In this document: piece by piece, positions 1-12,290 of the stretch
How the letters are laid out: the number at the start of each line of letters is the position of its first letter
How positions within the stretch are numbered: position 1 is the stretch's first letter
Origin: Nageia nagi
Lineage: Eukaryota > Pinophyta
Assembly: GCA_050084985.1 (NCBI GenBank)
Contig: JBITNC010000002.1
Span: forward strand, 5,580,001-5,644,000
DNA length: 64,000 nucleotides
Reading direction: 5' to 3'
Program-made: the position numbers and the translations under genes
The notes under the pieces: model-generated
Database searches by the model: none
Told to the model about the DNA's origin: nothing
What the model saw: only the letters and a program-made list of their open reading frames with translations

Positions 1-1981
1 ACCTAAGATCAACTTTTACCCTTCCCAGACTTAGCCATTTTTTAGAGATTTTGAAATTCCTATCTTGATATCACTAACCCTAGACGGAGGAAGAGGTTTG
101 AACTATATGGGAAGTTGTCCATGAATCTGGGTCTTTGTGACGCAACTTGGGTGGGATTGATGACGACAAAATGAAATATATACACGATGCATTGAGGGTC
201 CCCAAAATCGCAGGATTTTGGGGCATGTTGTGTTTTAGTCACAACACCCTATATAGTAGATTTCCAACATTTACTGCATATCCAATTACTTGTTTCTAGG
301 TAGAAAATAGTTGTCAGCGTATAATTTGATCATTTTTTTCAGTAAATTGCAATGATCATAACATGAGGGAGAATACCATCTCAGAGCACCTTTGTGCTTA
401 GAAAGCATCTCTAAGAGGTTTCTGTTCTGCCAAAACTAGCCTGGCATTTGCACCCAACCTTATTTGGCTATGCCCTCCCCTTGACATAGACACATCAACA
501 AACGGAGCTAAACCCATGGTCTTTGACCACTGCCCAACTTTCTTTTCCAATAAAAAAAGGAAAAGAAAGTTGTGCCATTTAGTCTGGCCTTTTTTAATAA
601 ATGTGTTGAATAAACAATAAGAATCCCCACCAAGAATTATTGTTATGGCCATGTTCAAGTCTAAACAGATAAGTAAAAGTGTTTTATGTATTGGTCTAAA
701 CATGCTTTACCGGACCAAGGTCATTATATAGTTCAAGGCCCTTGACTCTCAAGTCATGATCAAGGATGTTGTAACCTAATCCTACCTTTTAATTATAGGA
801 ATGATTTAATATATGTTTATACTATCATAATTGTTACTCCTACCAACTTACTTGGACCTTGTAAAATCTTGTCAGAGCTGTTTCTCATTGCAATGAACCT
901 ATGGTTGTTTTTATTCTACAGTCAAGGACTCTTCCATCTTAATGAAATCCTCGCCTTGTTTAGTTAATTAGCATATTGGTGTTGCTTTAGAACAGCTCTT
1001 TAGTGCTTACAGTTCTGTGTTATTAATCTCTAATTTTTTACAGCTCTCTAGTGCTTGTAGTGCTATGTTATTAATCTTTAACTCTCGTTTTTCCCTCACA
1101 TATCGCATGCAATGATGTATCGGACATAAGAACGAAATCTTTACCTCTGTTAGTTTGAATATTGCAACGGTACGGCCACTGAGAATATAGTTATGTCGAA
1201 GGTGTATATGTATCGTTGGTGCTTGACTCTTGTCGTACACTTGAGTTTTACAATACTATCAAAGAATTTGCTCTCAATACACCCACAGCTTAAAGTTTGA
1301 TTGGTAAAAGAACAGGCTCCATTTATGGCTTTGAGGGAATGGATCTCCTTTGTCATGACAACTTAGTAGAAGATATATGTGTTCAAGTTGTGATCGGCCT
1401 ATATATAGACAGATATGCGGTATGCCACTCTATATCAGTAAATTATATTTATTCTCACTTCCAAAATACCAACCGGCCTGTTTTTCAGAAACGCCCATTT
1501 CAATCAGCCAGCCTGACTCTAATGCTCCAATATCTGAACATCTTGTAACAATTTATTTTTCCTACTTTGTAGATAACTCGGAAATTGGGAAAAATTACTT
1601 TAATGTATGACTTCAGAAATCGGTAAAACCCATTCACCCATTATAAATGATCAAAATTACACTCCTGAGTAAAGGAGAAAAAAAAAACATAACCCTTCAA
1701 AACAAAAACAGAAAAAACATTCCCCTGGATATTAAAAAAAGAAACCTTTTAAGGGTTTCTGTAATATTTAAACCTAAACGGGAATAAGCTTGAATTTTTA
1801 GGTGATTTTTGAATCATCGCATCCTCCTGATCGTCAAAATAGTTCAACTTAACAACTGCATCTAACAGTATATCAAAATTCACAGTGTGCATAATTGTTC
1901 AGCTTAAACGATAATTTTTTCCTAGCAAAGATTCAATTCGACCAAAGAATATAAATCCATAGTCACAATCGGATGTCAAAC
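1..1981. other. No supported gene; possible intron of the FYVE gene
   Basis: No open frame here shows a domain I can defend. If the FYVE exon at 2095-1982 (minus strand) belongs to a functioning gene, this stretch would be the start of its first intron, with later exons here or beyond the window edge. No LTR, TSD or transposon domain was recognised. Base composition is more mixed than in the AT-rich stretch after 2250. Confidence 0.5.
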
Positions 1982-2095
1982 CTTGCGATTGAAGAAGGTG
2001 AATTGAGATTGGCATCCTTGACAGTGCGAGGCGTCGATCACCCACGTAGTTCCTCTCATGGATGGCTTCGCTGGCAATCCTATTTTCTCCAACAT
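1982..2095 (-). CDS. First coding exon of a plant FYVE zinc-finger protein (partial gene)
   Basis: Read on the minus strand, an ATG at 2095 opens 38 codons beginning MLEKIGLPAKPSMRG and running through WVIDASHCQGC to TFFNRK. It is followed at once by GT (1981-1980), a splice donor. The WxxD-like motif, the CX2C zinc pair and the FFNRK stretch just before the expected HHCR motif are the N-terminal half of a FYVE domain, which binds phosphatidylinositol 3-phosphate on endosomal membranes. From memory, plant FYVE proteins of this type start with nearly the same MLEKIGLP peptide, so the ATG is likely the true start. The second half (R-HHC-R-CG and the remaining zinc cysteines) would lie on exon 2; no convincing copy with an AG acceptor was seen between 1 and 1980. 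It may be a real gene with a long intron or an orphan fragment. The exon has no stop or frameshift. Confidence 0.72.
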
Positions 2096-3966
2096 ATCGC
2101 TGTGGAGATTGTGATCAGGTCTCTCAGATGCCGCTTCTCTTCCTCTGCAAGCTCTGCAATTTAAGTATGGATCATAAGCTCCACTATAGGAGGAAAGAAA
2201 CGGTAGATGATTATACAGGGAAACTTTCCAAAATACCTCAAACTGCAAAATATTTTAATACTTTTATGAAAAATAAAATAATGATTACAATATTTTATTT
2301 TATTGTATGTATTTATTATTTAGAAATTGAATATTTTTAATTTATTGTAATAAAAATTCATTGCAAAATCTAGATGAATTTAAAAAAATTATAATTTTAA
2401 AAAAATTATAATTTTAAAAAAATATTTTGTTTATTTATCATTTAAACAGTAATATAACTTTCCAATTTTTTTAATTCATATAAAAATTATATTTATTTTA
2501 ATTTATATAATAATATTTATTTATTTCATTTGAAAAATATTTTGTAAATTTATTGAATCATTTTAATATTATTATTTTTTTACGTTCTACCAACTATAAT
2601 TTCATGCAGGTAAAAATATTATTAAAAAATTTAAACAAATTAAATGAAATTTGAAAGGTTTAAATAATTTTTTTCATTATTTTATTTTTATAAGAATATT
2701 AAATTTTTTTTCTTAGTTCATAAATTTTAAAAGTATTTTGGTAATTTTCATAAACTTATAGGGCTATTTTGGTAATTTTAAAGATAGAAGGGCATTTTAG
2801 TAATTTCATGAACTTAATGGAGTATTTTGGTGATTTTTAAAGATTCAGGGGTATTTTGGTAATTTCATAAACTTACAAAGGTATTTTGGTAAGTTTCATT
2901 TATATATATAGGTCTATGTAAATACATTTTATGAATGTGATTTATAATTTTTCTATTCTATGCTTTTTTTTGTGTTTGTTCTTGACATTCAAGAGAGACA
3001 AAGAAGGTCAAGATATATAAAGAAGAGCAATAATATGTACTATTTGTATCAAAAATTAATTAATTGTAATCAAGAATGATATAGATTACTAAGAAGTTAT
3101 TACATTAAATAAATATTTTTAAAATAAAAATAAAAAACATGGATAGGTTCACTCGAGAATATGGAGTCACATTAATTGAAGGGTTAAGAGGTACAAAAAT
3201 AGGTCATAAAGTTTTTTTATGAGCTTAAGGCTAACAACCAACAATAATATATTGTTAATTGATCATTATACATTATAGGAATTAATATCATGCATACGAA
3301 CTTCATCCTCCTCCATGTGTTACCACTAGTTGGGCAATATCGAGATGAGTTATATTGTCCTTCTTTGCAAATCATGAGGAGCACCAAAGCCATCATTATC
3401 ACTAATATCTCCCCATCCCACAATTGGCTTAAATATTTGGAGGCGTACGTCACAACCTTCTGCCTGCTTGGATGAACTAGGGTTGGAGAAATCCTAGTTT
3501 TCACCAAAGGTGGTGGTGAATTCCAACCTTGCATTAAAGGTGGTAGCAAAGATTGAGGTCTTCCTTGTAATCTAACTCTAGCCCAAGGTGGTAGGCATCG
3601 ATATTAGCAAGATCAAGAATGGTCCATGAAAGAAAGATCATGAGAGACTCTATTGCAAGGCATGTTACCTCAATAATTAAAAAAGGTGCATAAATGGTTT
3701 AACTTCAAGGCCACTTTTTCAACTTGCACATAAATTTACAAGAAAACATTGAAATTTTGTCAACAATTGTAAAAATATTTGAAGAAGAGTTGTGTGAAAA
3801 AAATAATATCATTTCGAGCTTTCCAAATGTGAAGCAAAATGTTAACTCTAGAAATATTCCACACTTCCCAAAGAGGAAATGTGAAGGGCTTGGTGCCCTA
3901 GTAGAATATTATGCCAAGAAAAAGAGGTATTCATAAAAGGGTTAAAACAATGATGTAATTTAGTGC
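2096..3966. other. Mostly AT-rich DNA without a recognised gene
   Basis: If the FYVE gene is real, 2096-2250 would be its 5' UTR and promoter side. From about 2250 to 3200 the sequence is strongly AT-rich, with short internal repeats such as the duplicated 20-mer near 2380-2420. 3217-3966 is more balanced but no domain is recognisable in its short open frames. Confidence 0.5.
2735..2893 (+). repeat. Degenerate tandem repeat, about 33-35 bp unit
   Basis: About four or five imperfect copies of a unit built on TATTTTGGTAATTTCATAA follow one another. The same kind of motif occurs in the fold-back cluster at 49.4-50.0 kb, so it may be debris of a dispersed non-autonomous repeat. Confidence 0.6.
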
Positions 3967-4332
3967 CATGCATCAGCAGCTTTACTACATGCCTATAAAA
4001 GGTGAAAGTGGGCCTCATGCTCATGGCAAAATAAACCTAATAAGTTATCCACACCCATGAAGTGTCTAAGCCTATTACCCATAAGAAGCCTCTAAGAGAG
4101 TAAGCTCCAAGAAAAATGGATTATTTCTAGGTATAGAGCCTAGGTGAATTGAAAATAAGCTTTCCATCTAGTCCTACTAGAAATATGATCTAAAATCATA
4201 TTAACATATTAAGATTCCTAATGTATGCATCAAATTAAGGTTGGCATACAAACTTTGGTGTCAAAATTCTACATAAAATGGATTGTCATAAGCCCATTTG
4301 CAATCTGCTAGTGGCCCATTTATGGTACATAC
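3967..4332 (+). repeat. Left part of duplicated Gy1 flank and LTR start (copy A)
   Basis: This segment is a diverged direct copy of 13413-13790. It contains about 215 bp of the left flank of the gag-protease element Gy1, the target sequence AAATA (4181-4185) and, from TGATCT at 4186, the first 147 bp of the Gy1 LTR. The copy is interrupted at 4332 by copia element E1 and resumes at 13232. Removing E1 gives a head-to-tail duplication of about 540 bp. Confidence 0.8.
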
Positions 4333-4808
4333 TGTTGGAATGTATAATGCATTATTATAAAAGTTGTATTAAATCTTCTATTAAATTCACTAATACTTAA
4401 GGGTATTATTTGATACCTTAAGTATTTTAGTGAATATAATAATGTAACTTGTCCTACACTCCAAGACATGAGCATGCCCCTTGGGTCAAAGATGTGCATG
4501 TCATGCTTAGGTCATCAAAGGAGAGATTTTGGCCTATAAATAGAAGGCTCCTTCTTTGTAATGACACACCAATTGTGAAGTAAGGATATGCTATAGGATA
4601 GAAGTGTAAGAGTTGAGATTAGGAGAATTGTAAGAGAGTTGTATTTGTGAGAGAAGTAAAGATCTAGTTAGTGGATGTACTCCTAGTTGGAGGAACCAAT
4701 TTATATCTTGTGTTGTGAGATTACTTTATGTATTTGTTAGATGTAATTGTGAGCTTTCATGTGATCTTGGTAGTTTAAGAATTATATTGTTAGTGTTAAT
4801 TCCTTCAA
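4333..4808 (+). repeat. E1 5' LTR
   Basis: Begins TGTTGGAATG and ends ATTCCTTCA. It contains a TATA box (4535-4543) and is followed directly by the primer-binding site. A direct copy lies at 12757-13231. Confidence 0.95.
4535..4543 (+). promoter_or_regulatory. TATA box of E1 5' LTR
   Basis: TATAAATAG in the middle of the LTR, about 270 bp before its end. The same word occurs at the matching place in the 3' LTR (12959-12967), in the E4 LTR (55674-55682) and, reversed, in the E2 LTR (28422-28430). It probably sets the start of the genomic RNA at the U3/R boundary. Confidence 0.65.
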
Positions 4809-4811
4809 ATT

Positions 4812-4823
4812 GGTATCAAAGCC
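4812..4823 (+). promoter_or_regulatory. E1 primer-binding site
   Basis: TGGTATCAAAGC lies three bases after the LTR. It matches, with one change, the initiator tRNA-Met complement TGGTATCAGAGC used by plant copia elements to prime minus-strand synthesis. Confidence 0.9.
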
Positions 4824-6310
4824 AAGTTAGAGGCTCATTTTCATATCTTTGGTGTGGAAGCTACATCTTGGTGATCTTCACTTCTCAGCCTACACTTCGT
4901 TGTTGAGATAAAAATCAAGAGAAGGTATAAATTAAATTCCCCCTTCTTGGTTATTTTTGGATTATTACATTTTACTACTCACATATTACTTATTATGTGT
5001 TAACCTTTCTTTTAAGCATAATATGACTAATAAAATTGCAAAATTTTGGTTAATGCTAACCTCCTATGATTACTTGCAATTTTTTTTAAATTGCTATAAT
5101 TTTTTAAGAGAAGGGTCATTATACCAAATTTGTGTAATATTACAAAAGTAATATTACAAAATATGCTTAAAATGAAGAAATAGGATACGATTTTGTACCA
5201 TTTTTGGATACTAACCCTTTTTTTTAAAGGGTGTAATTATTTTTTTATATGCATTTTGTTTAAATATGTATAAATGTTAAGTTAAAAAAAATATGTTCTT
5301 AATCTTACAATTTATATATTCAAACATGGGGAGGACAATGTGAGTACTTTTGAATTCTGTAGTAATATTTATAGCAGTGACCTCCCCTTTGTCAACCCTC
5401 GCAGGTTGATCTCCACCACCTTATTTGGCATCTCCTACCTTGCAAGATTGTGCTGAAGCATAAAGATTGTGGTGGCACTCAACATGCCCATAACAACAAA
5501 CAACAATCTTTGCTCCTTACAAAGATAATTCATTGATCTAAAAATGGATTTTGGCTTCTAGGGTTTAAGCGAATAAGGTTCTGCATATGCAAGGATTGAA
5601 TCCTCCTCATCTCTACGCTAATTGAGGCTTGATTGCTTATGCGCTTTGCTCCTTATCACCCACAACCAGAAAACCAATGCCCTCCTAATCAAATTCATCA
5701 GGCCTTCAATGAGTATAACTCTTGGGCTTTATTTTTTGGTTTAACACCTCTTTTATGCCCCTTGATGTCTGCATAAACAACCAATCCTATTTAGATGACC
5801 AATAGCATTGCTCTACAAATGAATGGTAATGGGAACCAAATGATCCCTTAATGGTCACAGGCATATCATTTTTCCTATGTAGCCTCTGCCTCCTTTTCGT
5901 TCTCCATGATGTGGTTCTCTACTAGTACACAACTTGTCCCTTTTGCCATAACATCAACACCAGTTGGGTCAAGTCCCTTGCATTGCATGTATCTTGTTGC
6001 GATCAATGATTTCTTCTTTATTTGCCCTCCATGTCGTGTGGCCTCTCTATCATGTACCAACCTCTTTAACTTCTCCCCCACTAGCTGCATTTTTTTTCCA
6101 ATGCCTACCTACCTTGTGCCTTTTTTTTTCCATGCTACCCTCATTTTCATACCTAATATTTTTTAAGTCAAAGGGGGTAGATATGATATATATTTACCTT
6201 CATTTTTTTTGTCTTTATTTATTTTTTATCAAATCTTATGTCTACCCATTAGCATAATTTTCCTTAAGTATCTCTTAAAGGGATCATATTACCTAAAAAA
6301 ACTTTAAATA
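4824..6310 (+). other. E1 5' leader, variable part with GC-richer insert
   Basis: Non-coding DNA between primer site and gag. The first 500 bp are AT-rich. From about 5336 to 6170 the composition becomes clearly more GC-rich and unlike the rest of the element, with longer open stretches on both strands (one minus-strand frame 6090-5875). I could not identify a gene in it. A similarly placed GC-richer block occurs in E2 and E4, where in E4 it is host peroxidase DNA, so this block is a candidate captured fragment. Confidence 0.5.
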
Positions 6311-6327
6311 AACAATAAGAGGAGGAA

Positions 6328-6559
6328 TTTTGTGACATTTTTATTTAAAAATATAAGAATGCATGCATCCTTAATTTTGTAATGTTTTTACTTAAAAATA
6401 TTAGAATGCATTCATTCTTAAGGTTCTATATATCTCTCTAAGCATTCAATTTTTTATGCAAAATGCATCCTTAATTTTGTGATATTTTTACTTAAAAATA
6501 TTAAAATACAAGCATCCTTAAGGTTCTATATATCTCTTTAAGCATTCAATTTTTATGTA
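6328..6559 (+). repeat. Tandem repeat in E1 leader, about 100-bp unit
   Basis: About 2.3 copies of a unit running from GCATCCTTAATTTTG through TACTTAAAAATATTA to AAGCATTCAATTTTT. Repeat starts are near 6364 and 6464, with a partial copy before. Confidence 0.75.
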
Positions 6560-6566
6560 AATTAAG

Positions 6567-6790
6567 GGACTCTTGCATGCTTACTTTTCTTTAAGAATGA
6601 TGCATTCTTATGTAATTCTTTAAGCTAATGGAATGATTCAAGCTTATTACTTTAAATTTTGAAAGTTATGAGGTAATTTATGAACTGTTGCATGCTTAAT
6701 TTAAGAATGGTGCATTCTTACTTAATTCTTTAAGCTAATAGAATGATTCAAGCTTATTACTTAAATTTTTTTAAGTTATAATGCAATTGA
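6567..6790 (+). repeat. Tandem repeat in E1 leader, about 116-bp unit, two copies
   Basis: Two copies beginning near TTGCATGCTTA (about 6572 and 6688), each carrying GATTCAAGCTTATTACTT near its end. The order is the same and divergence is low, so this is a local duplication. Confidence 0.75.
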
Positions 6791-6814
6791 TGATGGACTC
6801 ATGCAAAATAAAAG

Positions 6815-7586
6815 ATGATGTAATGATGTCCTTTAAGGGTTGTGAACAAAACCCATTAGACACTTAGGTTTCAAGTTATTGAATGGATGATATTGTTACT
6901 TATGCTCTTTTATTTCATGTTTTGCATTTTGATTTATTTGCTTATGCAAACAAAAAGAATGCAAACATTGATATGAGCAACCCCCTAAAATGAACATATC
7001 TGCATGTACTTTCTACAACATGATTTATTTGGGGAGCCATGACGTGAGGACAAGCAAATTGGAGTCTTTAAGTCTGACGATCCAAGTGGTGAAAAGTTCG
7101 TATTGCTTAATTGCCCCTAAATCCTCTATTGGTTTGGATTCAACTCTAATAGGTGGATAGGTATGTGTGTAGTGATACCAAATATCCGCACATCCATTCA
7201 GGGATTATCTTGATAACTTAGGAGGATAACTTGAAACCTAATCAAGATTAATAATTTGGTCAATCCAATAAATGTCAAAACCTTGAAAAATAATTTGTAT
7301 TTCTCCTTGTGAGAGTATATTGCTACCCAAGGGGAACTAGTTGAAGATTGGTAGGACCTGAGCTCCTCTTGTGTGGGCATCTAAGTGAAAGCTTAATTTT
7401 AGACAAGAAAATAAGCTTCAACAATGTCACTCTACTTCTACGATTCTTGAGATGAGAAATGTATTTGGGTACATGGGTTATTATTTCAATATTTGCACTT
7501 ATGAATCACATCAAGCATATATTTAATGTTAATTACTTGGTTTATTGAAAATACATGCTTATTATTTCAATTTTATTTTATAGCAA
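6815..7586 (+). other. Conserved leader block upstream of E1 gag
   Basis: A non-coding block of about 600-750 bp shared with E2 (25681-26220, minus), E3 (33895-34400, minus) and E4 (58300-59018). It includes a GTGTGTAGTGATACCA core followed by a run near CATCCATTCA. It is conserved although the neighbouring leader is not, which suggests a function such as RNA packaging, dimerisation or translation entry. That function is inferred. Confidence 0.65.
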
Positions 7587-10500
7587 ATGGGAGAATATTT
7601 TTATCCAAACACATTCTTAACAATTCCAACTATGGGATTTATAAACCTCGGATGAAAGCTGAATTATAGGTAAGGAAGCTATGGCAAATAGTGACTGAGC
7701 ACCTCCAACCTACTATAGATGAGAAAGCACTAGAGGTGTACAACATAAAGAATGAATTAGAAACCTCCATGATTTACGCTATTTCAGATGATGTGCTTAT
7801 AATGATTTCCTCTTCAACCTCGGTAAAGAAAGCTTGGGATAAGCTAAAGCAAATCTATCTTGGCTTAAACATTTCAAGAAGGTTTACTATTATTCAAAAG
7901 TTATTTCAATCTCATCAAGGGAAAGATGAAAGTGTAGCTATCTACGTGAATAAAATCATTGACCTAAGAACCTAACTTATTGCTTGTGGGTGCAATTAGA
8001 TTAATTATGAGTTCATGGTCTTTATCATTCTTCAAAGCCTCTTGACAAAGTTTAAAAACTTTGTAACAGTAATGGAAATAAGGCTTGATGATGAAAAAGA
8101 AGTCATCTCCCTTAAGAACCTTTCAAAGCACCTATTGAAGCATGAAGAAACCCTTAACAATAAAGGGTTGATTTCTTCTACTAAGAAAAATAATGTTGCT
8201 CTTAGAGCAACCAAAACTTCTTTCCATAAGAAGATCAATCATCATAAGAAATCTTACCCTTTTTCTAAAAAATTTGAGAAAAGAGGCAGTGGCTACAACA
8301 GTAATAGGAACAACAGTAATAACAAACATAACACTAAGAACAATAGTAACAATAATCACTTCAAGCATAGAGATGGAAAAGGCAAAATAAACACTCCTTA
8401 TTTTAAAGGAAAGTTTGATGGCCATTGTAACTATTATAGCATACAAAGTGATAAAGAAGTTAATTGTTACAAAAAAAGGAAGAAATGTACAATGGTAATA
8501 GAAATGTAAAGAACTACAAAGGAAATAAAATATTCATGTCATTTGTGCTACAGCACTCTACTCCATGTCTCGCATTTTTTCATTTGATTGGATTGTTGAC
8601 TCTGGTTGCACTAATCACCTATGCTTTAAAAAAAAAAATTAGAACTTTTATAAGTATAATAAGGATGTAGTTGTGATAGTGGATAACTCTACCCTTGAAG
8701 TCCAAGGAATTGGGAGTGTGCTAATTCACTTAAAGGTTCTTGATAATGTTCTCTATATTTCTAAGGTAAAGATGAACCTTCTCTATGTGATCTAAGTTGC
8801 TAAAAAAGGGTACTCTTTTGAGTTCGACTCTCAATCCTGATGCATTAAGAAAGGACTTGCCATTTTGGTTAAAAGATTAGTGAAAGATAACACCTACATT
8901 GTGGATCAAGTTTCATCAAAGATGTGTTTTGCTTATAATGTATGTTCTAAAGGCAATCTTTGGCACCATCATTTAGGGCATATTAACTATAAAAGTATTC
9001 AAGTCATGAAAACCCAAGAACTTGTGGAAGGTTTGCCTTCAATTTCTCCTTCGGTTGGTCTATGCAAGAAGTGCATTCTTGGCAAGATGCATAGACAAAA
9101 GTTTGAAAAAGATAAGGCAACAAGAGCATCTCAACTTCTTCAACTTGTGCATTCAGATTTGATGGGTCTATTTCAAACTAAGTCATTTAGAGGAGCATCT
9201 TACATCTTAACCTTCATTAATGATCTTAGTAGGATGACCTTTGGGTATCTACTTGAGCACAAAGATCAAACTTTTGAAAGTTTTAAAGTTTTTAAGGCCT
9301 TTGTTGAGAATTAGACTAACTTTAAAATCAAGATGTTGAAATCAAATAATGGAAGAGAATATAATAGTACTAAGTTCAATGACTATTATGCTAATTATAT
9401 AATCAAGAGGCAGTTTACAATTCCATACACTCCTCAACAAAATGGTGTTACTGAATGGAAAAATAGAACAATCATGGACATGGCTAGATGCATGTTAGGT
9501 AATCTTTCTAAGTTCTTATCAGATGAAGCTATGAGCACTACTATTTACACCTTGAATAGGTGTTCTAAAAAAAACTATTCAGAATAAAACTCTTTTTGAG
9601 GCATCGTCAGGAAGAAAACTTAACATTTCTCACCTGAGGGTGTTTGGTTGTGAAGCTTTCTTCTACATTATTTTTGAGAAAAGAAAGAAGTTAGACCATA
9701 GAGCTAACAAATGCATCTTAGTGGGTTATTACAATTATCATAAAGGATACAAACTTTACTCGTCCACCTATAAAGCAGTATTCATTTCAAGGGATGTAAA
9801 GTTCAATGAACTTCCTAAAGAATCTACCTCTAACGTGGATGTTGATAATCTAGAGAACTCTTTAGATGCTCCTAACTAGTTGGATATTAATATAGATAAG
9901 TCACCATAGGAACAAAATTCTCCAACACAAAGGGTAATAAGGAGCATGATCTTGAATAAATCCTTACTTGCCAAGATTGACAACAACCATGAGCCCTCAA
10001 CCTTCAAAGAAGCTTCTAAGCACGAGTGCTGGATAGAAGCCATGAAAGTAGAGTATGTGGTGCTTATAAAAATAAAACTTGAAACTTGGTTCCTTATTCC
10101 AATGATAAGAATATGATTGGAAATAAGTGGATCTACAAGGTCAAGTTCAATTCTATTGAAGATATTGAGAAATATAAGGCAAGGTTAGTAGCTAAAGGTT
10201 TTACTCAGAAATACGATGTAGATTACAAGGAAACCTTTGCTCCTGTGGTAAACATGCCTACTATGAGAGTTCTTTTTGCTCTTTTTATAGCTCAAAGATA
10301 GAAAGTTTTTCAACTTGATGTCAAAAGTGCATTTCTCAATGGTGACTTGGATGTGAAAATCTTCACGCATCAACTAGAAGGGTTCATTATGCAAGGCAAA
10401 GAGTCCTTTGTGTGCAAGCTAAAGAAGCCTTTGTATGGACTTAAGCAAACACCTCAAGCTTGGTATAGAAAGATTTCAAGGTACTTTGTAGACATTGGAT

Positions 10501-11534
10501 TCTCCAAGTGTTTTTTTGACTCTAATCTATATGTGCTCCATCAAAGAAAAGACATGGTATTGATTCTCTTTTATTTGGATGATCTTTTGAATACCAAGAA
10601 TAATGATGTCATCATTCAAGAGTGCATATCCAAACTTAAGGCAACATTGGAAATGATTGATCTTGGTCTCTTGCACTACTATCTTGGCATGCAAATGTAT
10701 CAATATAAGGATTGTACTTACCTCAATCGATCTAAGTATATATCAGACATCTTGCAAAAGTTTGGAATGGAGACATGCTGATCTGCTGCAATCCTAATCT
10801 CTCTTGGCATCATTGCTTCTCTAAGCTCCACCTCTCAGTTAGCTGATGCTACAACTTATAGGTAATTAATTGGTAATCTTTTATATTTAACTATCTCTTA
10901 ACCAGATATTACCTTTGTAATGAATCTGATGGCATGATTCATGCAAAAACCATATGTAGATCACTTCAATGCTTTTAAGCATATTTTGCAGTATGTTGTA
11001 GGAACTAAGGATCTTGCTCTCAAATATTCCAAGTTGTCCTCAGTTATTCTCTCTAGATTCTTAGATTTTGACTATGGGGGTGATAGAGATGATAGGAAGT
11101 GAACCTTTGTGTATGTGTTTAGCAATGGTTCAAGTGATATCTTTTGGGCTTCCAATAAGTAACCTACTATTTCTCTTTCCACCATAAACATTGAATATTG
11201 TGCCATGTTTGTTGTAGCCTAAGAAGCCATTTGGTTGAGGCATCTTTTGAAAGACATTAGGTATGACCAAGGTGGCTCATCTTTGATCTCTTCCAATAAT
11301 CAATCGGTTATTTCTTTGGTTAAGAATCTAGTATTTTATCAGAGAATAAAACATATGGAAATCCATGCCCATTCTAAGGAGAAGGTTCTTGATGGCCTCC
11401 TACACCTAAAGTATTATCCATCCACCTTGAACTCCACTGATTTGTTCATCAAGCCCCTCTCAAAAGCTCAATTTTGTAAGCTTAGGGATGTTATCGAGTT
11501 GGTGAAGTTACCCTTAAGGGGGAGTGAAGTTTGA
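7587..11534 (+). pseudogene. E1 gag-pol (copia), degenerate
   Basis: The translation follows the copia order but is broken by stops and frameshifts. Gag: KAWDKLKQIYLG and a KNLSKHLLKHEE region, then a damaged zinc knuckle (the second Cys is Tyr and the His is Asp). Protease: WIVDSGCTNH near 8590, active-site DSG kept. Integrase: WHHHLGH...CKKC zinc-binding part (8960-9090), HSD near 9156, the second catalytic Asp changed to Asn (KSNNGREY, 9333), QNGVTEW. RT: LARLVAKGFTQK-type fingers (10180), LDVKSAFLNGD equivalent (10315) and catalytic box YLDD (near 10573). RNase H ends near 11530. The ATG at 7587 is the family start (compare E2, E3) but the frame slips within about 20 bases. The end overlaps AAGGGGGAG, which resembles a polypurine tract. 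Confidence 0.9.
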
Positions 11535-11604
11535 ATTCTTATGTTGAATTCATATTTGTGATGATAACTTCACCTTTAAGAGATTTTATGTTGTATAGTG
11601 TTAA

Positions 11605-11925
11605 TTTTATTGTACACTTTCATGGTAAGTTCGCTTTGCATGGGAAACTTATTGTACAAATAGTGTTGATTTTATTGTACACCTTTATGGTGAGTTCATT
11701 CTGCATGAGGAACTTGTTGTACAAATAGTTTTGATTTTGTTGTAAACCTTCATGGTAAGTTTGCTTTACATGAGGAACTTATTGTACAAATAGAGTTGAT
11801 TTTGTTGTACACCTTTGTGGTAAGTTCATTCTACGTGAAGAACTTATTGTACAAATAAAGTTGATTTTATTGTACACCTTCATGGTAAGTTTGCTCTACA
11901 TGAGGAACTTATTGTACAAATTGGC
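11605..11925 (+). repeat. Minisatellite in E1 3' region, about 65-bp unit, five copies
   Basis: Units start near 11611, 11676, 11740, 11805 and 11871. Each has TGTACACCTT, ATGGTAAGTT and GAGGAACTTATTGTAC. A shorter-unit version of the same motif forms the array in E4 (62998-63390). Confidence 0.85.
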
Positions 11926-12290
11926 CAATTTTGCACTATTCAATTATCCATATGTGAGGAACTCTTATGTGTCTTTTGGCACTATTTAGTTATCCATACG
12001 TGAGGAACTCTTATGTGCATACTCTATTTGTGATCAATTTTACACTATTCAGTTATCCATATGTGAGGAACTCTTATGTGCATACTCTATTTATGATCAA
12101 TTTTGCACTATTTAGTTATCCATATGTGAGGAACTCTTATGTGTCTTTTGGTACTATTTAGTTATCCATGTGTAAGGAACTCTTATGTGCATGATCAAGC
12201 ACTATTTAGTTATCCATGTGTGAGGAACTCTTATGTGTCTTTTGGCACTATTTAGTTATCCACATATGAGGAACTCTTATGTGCATGCTC
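11926..12290 (+). repeat. Second minisatellite in E1 3' region, seven copies
   Basis: Units built on CACTATTTAGTTATCC and GTGAGGAACTCTTATGTG follow one another with two spacer types, giving about 48- and 63-bp periods. E2 and E3 have only about two comparable copies. Confidence 0.85.

Noticed and set aside
398-703. 101-residue minus-strand open frame with ILGGDSYCLFN, faintly like the GGDFN motif of LINE endonucleases
   Set aside because: Only one short motif agrees and the flanking residues do not follow the endonuclease pattern, so it is not enough to call a domain.
1085-1125. Minus-strand HHCMRY, a possible continuation of the FYVE R-HHC-R-CG motif
   Set aside because: No AG acceptor precedes it, the following residues do not match a FYVE domain, and a six-residue match over 2 kb can occur by chance.
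3217-3549. 110-residue minus-strand open frame
   Set aside because: No recognisable domain, and no start or splice context that would support a gene.
5875-6166. Overlapping open frames on both strands in the E1 leader (71 and 86-97 residues)
   Set aside because: Neither matches a family I know. Kept only as part of the GC-richer candidate insert, not as a gene.
8132-8446. Open frames antisense or out of frame to copia gag and pol (also 24797-25243, 59467-59673, 61583-61771 and similar)
   Set aside because: They mirror the retrotransposon coding strand and have no independent support.
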